A stretch of 5,247 nt of DNA from Deltaproteobacteria bacterium (lineage in GTDB: Bacteria; Desulfobacterota; Desulfobulbia; Desulfobulbales; BM004): contig JAFDCT010000310.1 of the NCBI GenBank assembly GCA_019312695.1, positions 1 to 5,247 of the forward strand. Reading direction: 5' to 3'. Under the pieces are notes generated by a model, which did no database searches, was not told where the DNA came from, and saw nothing but the letters and a program-made list of their open reading frames with translations. A program made the position numbers and the translations under genes. Below, one piece after another: positions 1 to 5,247 of the stretch (positions are counted from its first letter, which is position 1; each line of letters opens with the position of its first letter).

Positions 1-359
1 ACGGTAATATTCCCTCGCACTTTCTGGCCAAGATTGCCCAACAATTATCACGCGCCGGCATTATTGAGATTCTGCAGGGCGCCAGAGGCGGCTATCGTCT
101 TCTTGTGCCGCCGGAAAAGCTTTCCCTGCTCGATGTTATTGAAGCAATTATCGGTGAAATATTTTTAAACGACTGTGTGATACGGCCTGAATCATGCCAC
201 GCCAGTTCAAGCTGTGCGGTCAATAATGTCTGGCTTCAGGCCCGGGACCAACTCCGCCATACCCTGGACCAGGTCACCTTCGCAAAACTGATCGAAGATG
301 AGTCCTGCTGCATGGTCCAGAGTGAGACCGGACACGCAAAAGAACAAAATATCGCTTAG
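1..359 (+). CDS. Rrf2-family transcriptional regulator, 3' part (5' end outside window)
   Basis: The reading frame is open from base 3 and gives 118 visible residues before the TAA at 357-359. About 30-40 N-terminal residues are probably missing upstream of the window. The visible part starts inside the winged helix-turn-helix: IPSHFLAKIAQQLSRAG is the recognition-helix region, GARGGYRL is the wing, and LSLLDVIEAIIGE is the segment that follows it in Rrf2 proteins such as IscR, NsrR and RsrR. Three cysteines follow at visible residues 58, 65 and 71 (C-X6-C-X5-C). This is where IscR and NsrR hold their Fe-S cluster, although the spacing differs slightly from both. A CC pair sits near the C-terminus (102-103). 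A cluster-binding redox, NO or iron sensor acting as a DNA-binding repressor is inferred. The exact signal cannot be told. The peroxiredoxin gene 95 nt downstream is the most obvious candidate target. Confidence 0.9.
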   Translation, partial: GNIPSHFLAKIAQQLSRAGIIEILQGARGGYRLLVPPEKLSLLDVIEAIIGEIFLNDCVIRPESCHASSSCAVNNVWLQARDQLRHTLDQVTFAKLIEDESCCMVQSETGHAKEQNIA

Positions 360-398
360 GTAGTGAAAAGCTCAATATAAATAATCTCTATACAATAT

Positions 399-418
399 TA
401 AATAATGGCTAATATTTA
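399..418. promoter_or_regulatory. AT-rich inverted repeat, candidate operator before peroxiredoxin gene
   Basis: TAAATA (399-404) and TATTTA (413-418) form a 6-bp inverted repeat with an 8-nt spacer in the 95-nt gap between the Rrf2 gene and the peroxiredoxin gene. Just upstream, TACAAT (391-396) resembles a -10 box, but no good -35 lies at normal spacing. An operator for the adjacent Rrf2 regulator is possible. AT-rich DNA yields such short repeats by chance, so support is weak. Confidence 0.22.
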
Positions 419-454
419 CGCACACTGAACCAAAATTATTATGGAGGTGGTATT

Positions 455-1042
455 ATGTGTCTAGTGACCAAACAGGCTCCCGAGTTTGAAGCAGAAGCTG
501 TAATGCCCAATAACAGTTTTGAAACTATTTCTCTCTCCTCGTATCGGGGTAAATATGTCCTGGTTTTCTTTTATCCCCTGGATTTTACCTTTGTCTGCCC
601 CTCGGAGATTTTGGCCTTTAACAGGCAGCTTGAAGATTTCAAGGCCAAAAACTGCGAGGTGCTTGGCATCTCGGTTGACTCCATATACACTCACCTGGCC
701 TGGAAAAACACACCCGTGGACCAGGGCGGAATTGGCCCGGTGCAATTCCCCCTTATCTCTGATATCGCAAAATCCATCTCCACGGATTACGGAGTGCTGC
801 TGCCGGACGGCGTCTCGCTCCGTGGTCTGTTCCTGATAGACAAAGAAGGTTTTGTCCGCCATGAACTGGTTAATGACCTACCGCTTGGCAGAAATGTTGA
901 TGAGGCCCTCAGGGTCATTGATGCCCTGCAGTTTTTTGAACAGCACGGGGATGTCTGTCCTGCCAACTGGCGCCCAGGAGAAGATGCCATGAAACCCTCG
1001 CCCGAAGGTGTGGCTGACTATCTTTCCAAACACGGTTCTTAA
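455..1042 (+). CDS. Typical 2-Cys peroxiredoxin (AhpC/TSA family, Prx1-like)
   Basis: This complete 195-residue cytosolic enzyme should reduce H2O2 and organic hydroperoxides through a peroxidatic cysteine. The thioredoxin fold carries the active-site motif DFTFVCP with peroxidatic Cys48 and Thr45, the conserved Arg123 in SLRG, and the resolving Cys168 in DVCPANW. The second cysteine marks it as a typical 2-Cys enzyme that forms an intersubunit disulphide. Length matches the family. The start at 455 is set by a strong Shine-Dalgarno, GGAGGTGG at 443-450. No AhpF or thioredoxin reductase gene is in the window, so thioredoxin is the likely reductant (inferred). The protein has GGIG at 91-94 and a C-terminal Tyr-Leu (189-190), close to the GGLG and YF motifs linked to hyperoxidation sensitivity. 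The Rrf2 gene lies 95 nt upstream and a strong inverted repeat follows the stop. The symbol is left blank because ahpC, prx and tsaA are all used for this type. Confidence 0.96.
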   Translation: MCLVTKQAPEFEAEAVMPNNSFETISLSSYRGKYVLVFFYPLDFTFVCPSEILAFNRQLEDFKAKNCEVLGISVDSIYTHLAWKNTPVDQGGIGPVQFPLISDIAKSISTDYGVLLPDGVSLRGLFLIDKEGFVRHELVNDLPLGRNVDEALRVIDALQFFEQHGDVCPANWRPGEDAMKPSPEGVADYLSKHGS

Positions 1043-1054
1043 TCCCCCTCCGGT

Positions 1055-1102
1055 AGTTTGCAGCTGCCTGAACCTTTAGGTTGAACCAGGCAGCTGCAAA
1101 CT
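1055..1102. terminator. Perfect 16-bp inverted repeat, terminator-like but lacking a U-tract
   Basis: The left arm 1055-1070 and right arm 1087-1102 are exact reverse complements over 16 bp. The 16-nt loop contains a second small stem, AACCT/AGGTT at 1071-1075 and 1078-1082. Each arm holds the palindrome GCAGCTGC. The repeat starts 12 nt after the peroxiredoxin stop and ends 38 nt before the next start codon, so it would form a very stable RNA hairpin between the two genes. Neither strand has a run of T after the stem, so it is not a canonical intrinsic terminator. It could be a U-less terminator, an mRNA 3'-end stabiliser or processing site, or a partial block lowering expression of the next gene. 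Confidence 0.5.
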
Positions 1103-1130
1103 CCAAAATTCATAAAGGATTTTTTGGCTC

Positions 1131-1136
1131 GGGAGA
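1131..1136 (+). promoter_or_regulatory. Ribosome binding site fixing the start of the AAA+ gene at 1141
   Basis: GGGAGA at 1131-1136 lies 4-5 nt before ATG 1141. The frame is open further upstream to a TTG at 1081, but that codon sits inside the hairpin at 1055-1102 and has no Shine-Dalgarno. The ATG is therefore the better start. Confidence 0.75.
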
Positions 1137-1140
1137 AAAA

Positions 1141-3399
1141 ATGAAACCTGTTGAAAAAAAAAGCCAGAATATACTCCTGCTCGGATCCGATGTTAAAGTC
1201 AATAACCTGCCGATCAAAGAGGTGAGCCTGCTCCCAGAAGGCAGCCTGCCGGCCTATGGCTACAATCCTGGCGACTTCATCGAACTTCTGGCCGGCAAGG
1301 TCAGCATTGAGAATGGGCGCTTGGAACAGTGCTTGAGCTGGCTGGCTTCCTATCTTAATTCTGCCAGTATTACGCCCAGGGTCCGTACCCTGACATACGG
1401 TGAACAAAAAGAAATCTTCCAGATCTTTCGCCAAAAAGGCCGAGCCGGTGCCGGGAAGGATCATGGCTGGTTCATGGTGCAGCAGATTCTTCCCCCTGAA
1501 GGCAGAAGAAAAGAGCCCGATGTTCTTGTCATTGATGACTCTAATATTGAAACATTAAGCAGCAACAGCGGCATACTCATCATTGATGACGGCGGCTGGC
1601 CGCCCCAGATTGCAGAAAGGATAAAATCCTTAAACCCGGAGAGCTGGGCCATCGGTATGGGTATTGGCATTGCCCACTGGCAGGACTGGGCGGAAGAATT
1701 CGGTAAATGTTTTTTTCTTTTCTGCCGTCTTTCCGATCTGGAAACCACGAGGATGGAAATGGACAGTTCCGTTACCTGGGAAACCATCGTGGCCATGTCC
1801 CTGCGCGCCCTGCATACAGAAGAGATCGGACTCTGGGATGAAAAAAAACAGTGCTTCCGTTGTCATATTATCGTGGAAATGTTCCCCTACGGCATTTTGT
1901 ATGCCGGCCCCAACGGTGTCTTTTTCAGGTACCAGGAAGGGCACCTGCCGCAAAAAACCGCCCCGCGCCAGAAAGGCTCCATTCCCTGCCATGACACCCT
2001 GGTAACATCCATGATGGCCATGGATTTCCTGGAGATAGGGTGCCGCGATTTCTGCCGCAACTATTTTTATGATTTTTCCAGGCGGGTTCTCAGTAACTGG
2101 CAGCTGCTCTATGACCACGGCTATTTTTTCAGCGATACCCTGGAATTCCCGGAACTTGATTTTTCTTCTGTGTTTCCTGGAGGCGTCCCCTGTTCCTATA
2201 TAGAATACACCACCGACCCCGGCTTTATTGAACTGCCAGAGACCTCTTCCGATTTTGCCCAAACCCTTGAGCTTGTTGCCAGCCAGGTATGGAGCGTGGA
2301 GAAGAAGAAGGCCCTGCGTTCTTTTTTTCCGCAAAAACTTCCCATAGTCATTAATCAGTCTCAGCTTATGCCCGGTCCTGTGCCGATCATTCTTGATATC
2401 CTGCATCATTTAAAGGAAGAAGTAAGCTGGCAGAAGGGCTTCGAAGAGTTCCGTCTCTTTCATATCGGCAACCTCCGCACCACCGATCCGGCAGAATTGG
2501 ACCCGGTCATCACGCTGCAGAACGTTATGGACAGTTATGTTTCAAAGGAGACTTTCCAGCGTCCACTCTGTATTGGAGTATTCGGCCCGCCCGGGTCAGG
2601 TAAGTCCTTTTCGGTTAAAGAGGTGGCCAGGGTTATTTCCAGCAAATTTGACCTGGACCCGTTTGACTTTTTCGAATTCAATATGACTCAGTTTGACGGT
2701 CCGGAGGAAATAATTTCTGCCATCGAACCCATCCGCGCCTCGGTAGCCCGCGGCAAGGTTCCCATAGTCTTCTGGGATGAATTTGACTGCCGCTATGACA
2801 ACAACGAATTCGGCTACCTGCGCTACTTCCTGCCTTCAATGCAGGATGGCGTTACCTTTGTGCACGGTACACCTTATTATATCGGGCGCTCCATTTTTGT
2901 TTTTGCCGGCGGTGTAAAATCAAGCTGGGCCGATATGGAAGAACTTTTAAGCCAAAAGGATGCAGCGGCGGTACAACTGGTTAAGACCCTGAAAATTCCG
3001 GATTTTATGAGCCGGTTGCGTGTTGTGCTGGATATTGACGGCATTGAAATAGATGATGCACTGCTGCAGGAATCCGCCTCTGAAAAACAGCTGGAGTGTC
3101 TGCACCGTATCCTCCTGAAAAGGGCTTTTATCATTGCACACCAGATGGATACACACTGGAAAAAAGCGGCCCGCAAGACTTCCGGCCTGCTGCTGCGGCT
3201 TCTTCTGGCCCGCTATAAATTCGGGGCCCGGTCCATTGAGGCTGTAATTGAGGCCTCGAGCGCTTCAGACCGGCTGGTATACGGCCTGCCGGAACTTATT
3301 GCACCATCTGCGGCCCGCATCCATGCCGACTGGCGCATAGAGCTTGAACGGGAAGTGGACCACGTCCGTAAGGAAAACAAGCTGCGCGCTGTCTGGTAA
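1141..3399 (+). CDS. Large protein of unknown function: divergent ribokinase/PfkB-like N-terminal region plus C-terminal AAA+ ATPase
   Basis: The protein has 752 residues with no signal peptide or membrane segment, so it is probably cytosolic. The C-terminal AAA+ module (about 470-715) is complete in outline: Walker A GPPGSGKS at 482-489, Walker B VFWDEFD with Asp546/Glu547, a sensor-1 strand SIFVFAGG at 584-591, SRLR at 624-627 as arginine-finger candidates, and a sensor-2 motif GARSIEAVI with Arg697. It should bind and hydrolyse ATP. The N-terminal 330 or so residues suggest a ribokinase/PfkB-like fold: alternating strands (VLVIDD 128-133, ILIIDD 145-150), a ligand-pocket-like strand-turn GILYAGPNGVFF at 251-262, and CHDT at 283-286 where kinases have GAGD. 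This fold call is a pattern judgement, not a search result. The middle (about 335-465) is unrecognised. From memory, similar AAA+ modules with FAGG, SRLR and GARS motifs occur in large actinobacterial and cyanobacterial proteins, some annotated with RyR domains. Substrate and partner are unknown. It lies 98 nt after the peroxiredoxin gene and 83 nt before ccoN. Confidence 0.88.
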   Translation: MKPVEKKSQNILLLGSDVKVNNLPIKEVSLLPEGSLPAYGYNPGDFIELLAGKVSIENGRLEQCLSWLASYLNSASITPRVRTLTYGEQKEIFQIFRQKGRAGAGKDHGWFMVQQILPPEGRRKEPDVLVIDDSNIETLSSNSGILIIDDGGWPPQIAERIKSLNPESWAIGMGIGIAHWQDWAEEFGKCFFLFCRLSDLETTRMEMDSSVTWETIVAMSLRALHTEEIGLWDEKKQCFRCHIIVEMFPYGILYAGPNGVFFRYQEGHLPQKTAPRQKGSIPCHDTLVTSMMAMDFLEIGCRDFCRNYFYDFSRRVLSNWQLLYDHGYFFSDTLEFPELDFSSVFPGGVPCSYIEYTTDPGFIELPETSSDFAQTLELVASQVWSVEKKKALRSFFPQKLPIVINQSQLMPGPVPIILDILHHLKEEVSWQKGFEEFRLFHIGNLRTTDPAELDPVITLQNVMDSYVSKETFQRPLCIGVFGPPGSGKSFSVKEVARVISSKFDLDPFDFFEFNMTQFDGPEEIISAIEPIRASVARGKVPIVFWDEFDCRYDNNEFGYLRYFLPSMQDGVTFVHGTPYYIGRSIFVFAGGVKSSWADMEELLSQKDAAAVQLVKTLKIPDFMSRLRVVLDIDGIEIDDALLQESASEKQLECLHRILLKRAFIIAHQMDTHWKKAARKTSGLLLRLLLARYKFGARSIEAVIEASSASDRLVYGLPELIAPSAARIHADWRIELEREVDHVRKENKLRAVW

Positions 3400-3427
3400 C
3401 CCGGTATAGGACATGCCGGACAGAAAA

Positions 3428-3433
3428 TATAAT
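3428..3433 (+). promoter_or_regulatory. Candidate -10 element upstream of ccoN
   Basis: TATAAT at 3428-3433 is a perfect -10 hexamer in the 83-nt gap before ccoN, about 50 nt upstream of the start codon. No convincing -35 is found at 16-18 nt (3405-3410 reads TATAGG), so a promoter here would be weak or activator-dependent. An 8-bp palindrome, GATTAATC at 3451-3458, lies between it and the gene. It resembles half of an FNR-type site only loosely. If real, the oxidase operon is transcribed separately from the AAA+ gene. Confidence 0.3.
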
Positions 3434-3472
3434 AACTGGTCACTGCAAATGATTAATCCAAATGACAGAGGA

Positions 3473-3478
3473 AGGAGG
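3473..3478 (+). promoter_or_regulatory. Ribosome binding site fixing the ccoN start at 3483
   Basis: AGGAGG at 3473-3478 is 4 nt before ATG 3483. An in-frame ATG at 3462 has no Shine-Dalgarno upstream, and its first codons would cover this ribosome binding site. The start at 3483 is therefore preferred. Confidence 0.8.
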
Positions 3479-3482
3479 CAAC

Positions 3483-4889
3483 ATGGAAAAAGCAGAATAC
3501 AATTATGACATTGTGAGAAGCTTCGTCAACTGGAGCATTCTCTGGGGACTGGTCGCCGTCCTGGTCGGGGTTCTTATCGCCTTCCAACTGGTGAACCCGG
3601 ATCTGAACTTTGCTCCCTTTTTAACTTACGGCAGACTGAGGCCACTGCATACCAATGCCGGCATTTTCGGCTGGGGTATCGGCACCTTCTTTGCCCTGTT
3701 TTACTACATGGTGCAGAGGCTCTGCCGCAGGCCGCTTTGGAGTGACGGGCTGGCGAAATTTCAGCTCTGGTTTTTCAACGCCACCATTATAGCTGCAGCT
3801 GTCACTCTGCTCCTGGGTTACAACTCATCAAAGGAGTATCATGAGCTGGAATGGCCCGTAGACATCATGGTGGTCATTCTCTGGGTCATCTTTTCGGTCA
3901 ACATTACCATGACCATAGTCAAGCGGAAAGAGGAGCCCATGTATATCTCCCTCTGGTATATGCTGGCAACCCTGGTAGGCGTTGCCGTACTTTACCTGGT
4001 CAACGCTGCTGCCGTGCCGGTGTCGCTTTTTAAGTCATATTCCGCCTTTGCCGGCACCAACGATGCCAATGTACAGTGGTGGTTCGGCCATAACGCGGTG
4101 GCCATGGTTTTGACAACGCCGCCGCTGGCAGTATTCTATTACTTTCTGCCGAAATCAACCGGTGTACCCATTTACAGCCACCGGCTGTCGATAATCGCTT
4201 TCTGGAGCCTTATTTTCATGTACCTCTGGACCGGGGCCCATCACCTGCTGTGGACGCCGGTGCCGGACTGGATCCAGACCCTGGCCATGGCCTTCTCGGT
4301 CATGCTGATCGCGCCTTCCTGGGGTTCCGTTTTCAACGGCTACCTGTCCATGAAGGGTCAGTGGCACCAGATGCGGGACAATTACCTTGTCAAGTTCCTG
4401 ATCCTCGGCATCACCTTTTACGGACTGCAGACCCTGCAGGGGCCTTCACAGGCTGTGCGATCATTCTCAGCATTTATTCACTACAGCGAATGGGTGCCAG
4501 GCCATGTCCATATGGGTGCCATGGGGTGGGTATCACTGGTGCTCTTTGCGGCCATCTACTATCTGGTCCCCAAAATATATGACCGCAAGCTTTACAGCAT
4601 CGGCCTGGCCAACCTTCATTTCTGGCTGGTTCTTATCGGTCAGCTTATCAATTCCCTTTCGATGTGGGTCGCCGGTCTGCAGCAGGCCTCCATGTGGCAC
4701 AGTCTTAACCCTGACGGCTCCCTTTCCTATACCTTTATGGAAACCCTAGCTGAAATCTATCCCTACTGGTTTGTTCGAGCCCTGAGCGGCATAATCTATC
4801 TCGCTGGAGTCGTCGTTTTTATCTATAACCTCAACATGACGGTTCGCAGGGGCAAGGAAGTTCCTGTTGCAGCCGCTCAGACAACATAA
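3483..4889 (+). CDS. ccoN: cbb3-type cytochrome c oxidase subunit I (CcoN), catalytic haem-copper subunit
   Basis: CcoN is the proton-pumping catalytic core of the cbb3 oxidase in the cytoplasmic membrane, reducing O2 to water with electrons from c-type cytochromes at very low oxygen. The protein has 468 residues, matching the family, and is almost entirely hydrophobic with about twelve membrane segments. All metal ligands are visible: His56 (LRPLHTNAG) and His343 for low-spin haem b, His341 (PGHVHMG) for high-spin haem b3, and His203 (FGHNAV), His253 and His254 (TGAHH) for CuB. Tyr247 (MYLWTG) sits six residues before the HH pair, where cbb3 enzymes carry the tyrosine cross-linked to the CuB histidine. 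This differs from the aa3 type and confirms class C. The subunit is separate from CcoO, not a CcoNO fusion. ccoO follows after 12 nt, so the two are co-transcribed. Confidence 0.97.
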   Translation: MEKAEYNYDIVRSFVNWSILWGLVAVLVGVLIAFQLVNPDLNFAPFLTYGRLRPLHTNAGIFGWGIGTFFALFYYMVQRLCRRPLWSDGLAKFQLWFFNATIIAAAVTLLLGYNSSKEYHELEWPVDIMVVILWVIFSVNITMTIVKRKEEPMYISLWYMLATLVGVAVLYLVNAAAVPVSLFKSYSAFAGTNDANVQWWFGHNAVAMVLTTPPLAVFYYFLPKSTGVPIYSHRLSIIAFWSLIFMYLWTGAHHLLWTPVPDWIQTLAMAFSVMLIAPSWGSVFNGYLSMKGQWHQMRDNYLVKFLILGITFYGLQTLQGPSQAVRSFSAFIHYSEWVPGHVHMGAMGWVSLVLFAAIYYLVPKIYDRKLYSIGLANLHFWLVLIGQLINSLSMWVAGLQQASMWHSLNPDGSLSYTFMETLAEIYPYWFVRALSGIIYLAGVVVFIYNLNMTVRRGKEVPVAAAQTT

Positions 4890-4901
4890 AGGAGGGTAGC
4901 C

Positions 4902-5247
4902 ATGATTTGGGAGAAAAATCCTGTCCTTCTATTGGTACTGGCAACCTGTGCCATCCTCGTCGGCACCATAATTACCATGGTACTGCCATTTGCCTGGGTG
5001 AACACCGAGGCCGACTCGATTGCCTCCGTTAAGCCTTATACCCCCCTTGAACTGGAGGGCAGGGATGTCTATATCCGTGAGGGCTGCAACAACTGCCATA
5101 CCCAGACCGTCCGACCGCTGGTGGCAGATGTTCTGCGGTACGGCGACTACTCGAAATCCGGCGAGTTTGTATACGATCGCCCTTTTTTATGGGGCTCACG
5201 CCGCACCGGCCCGGACCTGGCAAGGCTGGGGGGCAAATACCCGGATG
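4902..5247 (+). CDS. ccoO: cbb3-type cytochrome c oxidase subunit II (CcoO), 5' part (3' end outside window)
   Basis: The first 115 codons are present and the frame is open at the window edge; the full protein is usually about 200 residues or slightly more. CcoO is a mono-haem c-type cytochrome anchored by one N-terminal helix, with its haem domain in the periplasm, and it passes electrons to CcoN. Visible features are a membrane segment at about 8-30, the conserved YTPLELEGRDVYIREGC stretch, the haem c motif C62-N-N-C65-H66 followed by TQTVRPL, and RPFLWGSRRTGPDLARLGG, characteristic of CcoO. The methionine axial ligand is probably beyond the window end. The start is fixed by AAGGAGG at 4889-4895, which overlaps the ccoN stop and is 6 nt from the ATG. 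ccoQ and ccoP would be expected downstream but cannot be seen. Confidence 0.96.
   Translation, partial: MIWEKNPVLLLVLATCAILVGTIITMVLPFAWVNTEADSIASVKPYTPLELEGRDVYIREGCNNCHTQTVRPLVADVLRYGDYSKSGEFVYDRPFLWGSRRTGPDLARLGGKYPD

Noticed and set aside
461..862. Minus-strand open frame within the peroxiredoxin gene
   Set aside because: It is a shadow of a clearly real peroxiredoxin with all catalytic residues; no family resemblance was seen.
1081..1140. TTG start giving a 772-residue AAA+ protein
   Set aside because: The TTG lies inside the 1055-1102 hairpin without a Shine-Dalgarno. ATG 1141 has GGGAGA at good spacing.
2212..2310. Possible RyR-like segment in the middle of the AAA+ protein (IELPE ... 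VASQVW)
   Set aside because: It resembles RyR repeats only in a few residues. I recalled RyR domains in related proteins and may be biased, so it needs a profile search and is not annotated.
1630..2409. Long minus-strand open frame (259 codons) inside the AAA+ gene
   Set aside because: It is antisense to a well-supported gene, has no recognisable motif or plausible context, and is best explained as a shadow of the + strand codon pattern.
3401..3419. Small hairpin CCGGTAT/ATGCCGG after the AAA+ stop as a terminator
   Set aside because: The stem is only 7 bp with one G-U pair, and A-rich rather than T-rich sequence follows. Too weak to call.
3462..3482. Upstream ATG adding seven residues to CcoN
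   Set aside because: No ribosome binding site precedes it, and the strong AGGAGG lies just before ATG 3483, inside the proposed extension.
4250..4749. Overlapping + strand open frames inside ccoN
   Set aside because: They are out-of-frame shadows of ccoN, which has every expected metal ligand across the same stretch.
5029..5223. Minus-strand open frame over the ccoO start region
   Set aside because: It is antisense to the conserved CcoO haem-binding region and has no independent support.

Overview
This window looks like a chromosomal segment from a Gram-negative bacterium with both anaerobic and microaerobic habits. Intermediate GC, the CcoN/CcoO sequences and the overall gene style fit a Desulfobacterota (former deltaproteobacterial) genome best. 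That assignment is from general resemblance only, because no rRNA or other taxonomic marker is present. All genes are on the + strand and no mobile element, tRNA, rRNA or CRISPR array is visible.

Layout: (1) 1-359, the 3' part of an Rrf2-family winged-helix regulator with three cysteines placed like Fe-S ligands. (2) 360-454, an AT-rich gap with a small inverted repeat that could be an operator. (3) 455-1042, a complete typical 2-Cys peroxiredoxin (AhpC/TSA, Prx1-like). (4) 1055-1102, a perfect 16-bp inverted repeat just after the peroxiredoxin, terminator-like but without a U-tract. (5) 1141-3399, a 752-residue protein of unknown function whose C-terminal third is a complete AAA+ ATPase module and whose N-terminal half looks like a divergent ribokinase/PfkB-like fold. 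(6) 3483-4889, ccoN, the catalytic subunit of a cbb3-type cytochrome c oxidase. (7) 4902-5247, the 5' part of ccoO, the membrane-anchored mono-haem cytochrome c subunit, cut by the window edge.

The theme is oxygen and redox handling: a probable Fe-S or redox sensing repressor, a peroxide-scavenging enzyme that probably runs on thioredoxin, and a high-affinity terminal oxidase. ccoN and ccoO are plainly one operon, with a 12-nt gap and the ccoO ribosome binding site overlapping the ccoN stop. The Rrf2 gene may control the peroxiredoxin gene beside it. The AAA+ protein between them is the unexplained part. Its partner, substrate and relation to either flank cannot be read from the sequence, and it is the best candidate here for something undescribed.
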